DNA from: an uncultured Christensenella sp.
GTDB lineage: Bacteria > Bacillota > Clostridia > Christensenellales > UBA3700
Direction of reading: 5' to 3'
NCBI GenBank assembly: GCA_910583735.1
Contig: CAJTXS010000044.1
Coordinates: forward strand, 1-5,222
DNA length: 5,222 nucleotides
Position numbers and translations under genes: made by a program. The number at the start of each line of letters is the position of its first letter. Positions within the stretch are counted from its first letter, which is position 1. The notes beneath the pieces were generated by a model. It was not told where the DNA came from. It worked only from the letters and a program-made list of their open reading frames with translations, and did no database searches. This document shows positions 4,372 to 5,222 of the stretch, one piece after another.

Positions 4372-5222
4372 TTATTCCGTCATATTGTTACTGCCGTCTT
4401 CTTTATCCTTAGCGCGCGTATCGTCGTTGCGTTGCTTTTTCTTACTCTTCAATTTTATTATCAACATGATAAACGTTATGAACAGCCCTATCAACGTCGC
4501 CGCAACTACCATCTCGGTAATAACTTGCATCTTATACCAAATGCTTTCCTCTCTATTGTCGCTACTACCGTTGCCACTGCCGCTATCGTCCTTGTATTCG
4601 AACTCCTGCGAAGTGCTTGCCGTCGCGTCGGGCAATACCTCGCCGCTCGCGTCTATGAACTCGAAGTTAGCCGCATACTCGGGCTTGAGCGTCGCCTTGA
4701 CGCTGTATGTCTTACCAGCAACCATATCGGACTTGCTTACCGTATTACCGTCCTCGTCGGTATAGGTATAATTAAATGCGTCGTTGCTTAGGCAATCGGC
4801 TAAGCTCTCGGGCACGGATATTGTAGGAACCTTTCCGCCACTATTCCACTGCGAAGGCAGTTGAGCCTTGGATATCTTAACCGTAAGCTCGAGGTCGTCG
4901 GTAGACGTGGTACCGTCGCCGTTATCCCAGCAGTAAAGACCGCTCGTAAAGCGTATCTTAATCTTGTACTCGCCCGCGTTGGTCTCTCCCGTCTTGGACG
5001 TACCGTCCGCGCCCTCGTAGACTATCTCCATATACTCGGAGTTAAAGCCGGTTAAACCGAACAGCTCCGAAAGCGTAGCAGCGTCGAATGCTCTTTCGCT
5101 ACCGTTATAGTAAACTATCTTACTGCCGTCGGAAGGCAATGTAGGCTTAGCTACGGGCGTCTGGTCTATGCCGTGCAACGGCATCATGAACCTATATCTC
5201 TTGTTGCCGTCTACTTCCGCAT
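4372..5222 (-). CDS. C-terminal part of a surface protein with Ig-like/MBG-like repeats and membrane anchor
   Basis: On the minus strand the frame is open from the window edge to the TAA at 4374-4372. An ATG at 5187 is not the start: eleven more codons (AEVDGNKRYRF) continue upstream without a stop. About 282 residues are visible. The first repeat (about 5150-4865) has an MBG/YDG-like pattern: PTLPSDGSKIVYYNGSERAF, then NAGEYKIKIRF, then a DNGDGTTSTDDLELTVKISKA ending. A second Ig-like unit (about 4865-4615) has NYTYTDEDGNTVSKSDMVAGKTYSVKATLKPEYAANFEF. A Ser/Gly/Asp-rich linker follows (about 4590-4550), then one membrane helix (about 4512-4456), the basic stop-transfer KLKSKKKQR and an acidic tail. 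Topology is repeats outside, tail inside, without an LPXTG sorting signal. A cell-surface or adhesin role is inferred. It converges on the DUF885 gene. Confidence 0.8.
   Translation of the reverse strand, partial: AEVDGNKRYRFMMPLHGIDQTPVAKPTLPSDGSKIVYYNGSERAFDAATLSELFGLTGFNSEYMEIVYEGADGTSKTGETNAGEYKIKIRFTSGLYCWDNGDGTTSTDDLELTVKISKAQLPSQWNSGGKVPTISVPESLADCLSNDAFNYTYTDEDGNTVSKSDMVAGKTYSVKATLKPEYAANFEFIDASGEVLPDATASTSQEFEYKDDSGSGNGSSDNREESIWYKMQVITEMVVAATLIGLFITFIMLIIKLKSKKKQRNDDTRAKDKEDGSNNMTE

Noticed and set aside
4385..4791. Two overlapping plus-strand open frames opposite the surface protein
   Set aside because: Composition is that of antisense to a repeat-rich coding region, the two frames overlap each other, and neither has a domain or ribosome binding site.
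5185..5187. ATG as the start of the minus-strand surface protein
   Set aside because: The frame stays open for eleven more codons to the window edge, no ribosome binding site is in place, and no signal peptide follows the ATG; the gene is cut by the window.

Overview
The window looks like an intergenic-rich stretch of a low-to-moderate GC bacterial chromosome, most likely a Clostridia-type Bacillota. The grounds are AGGAGG-like ribosome binding sites, TTGACA/TATAAT-type promoters, rho-independent hairpins with U runs, a DUF7662-type small protein and a secreted DUF885 metallopeptidase. I cannot place it more finely. No rRNA, tRNA, CRISPR array, transposase or integrase is visible.

Layout. 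(1) 1-278 is the 3' end of an unrecognised acidic protein. (2) 344-547 is a very AT-rich 67-codon DUF7662-like gene with its own ribosome binding site and a textbook terminator at 574-609. A 12-bp direct repeat flanks the gene. (3) 613-1277 has no conventional gene. Its left half is an imperfect inverted duplication of a leader-like module: copy A on the minus strand (613-721) and copy B on the plus strand (788-955). The two stand back to back around a terminator hairpin (746-774), and each ends in a GGAGG site and an 8-codon QKVV-containing micro-ORF. The right half holds only hairpins and palindromes. (4) 1278-1706 is a GNAT acetyltransferase driven by an extended -10 promoter so close to the ATG that the mRNA should be leaderless. 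A perfect 12-bp palindrome lies in the promoter spacer. (5) 1898-2206 is a 102-aa protein with a C-terminal helix-turn-helix resembling sigma-70 region 4. (6) 2320-4176 is a 618-aa exported DUF885 metallopeptidase with intact HExxxxH and EGWA motifs, under a good TTGACA-18-TATCAT promoter. (7) 4177-4371, between convergent genes, holds two large inverted-repeat structures. (8) 4372-5222, minus strand, is the C-terminal part of a cell-surface protein with Ig-like/MBG-like repeats and a C-terminal membrane anchor. It runs off the window.

How the genes relate. The plus-strand genes each appear to have their own promoter or leader, so I see no operon. The HTH protein sits just upstream of the peptidase and could regulate it, but only position suggests this. 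The last two proteins both act outside the membrane. The least explained parts are the divergent duplicated leader modules at 613-955, a 24-bp repeat shared by the GNAT start and the DUF885 promoter, and the paired inverted repeats at 4206-4354. I do not see convincing evidence of a new multi-gene system.
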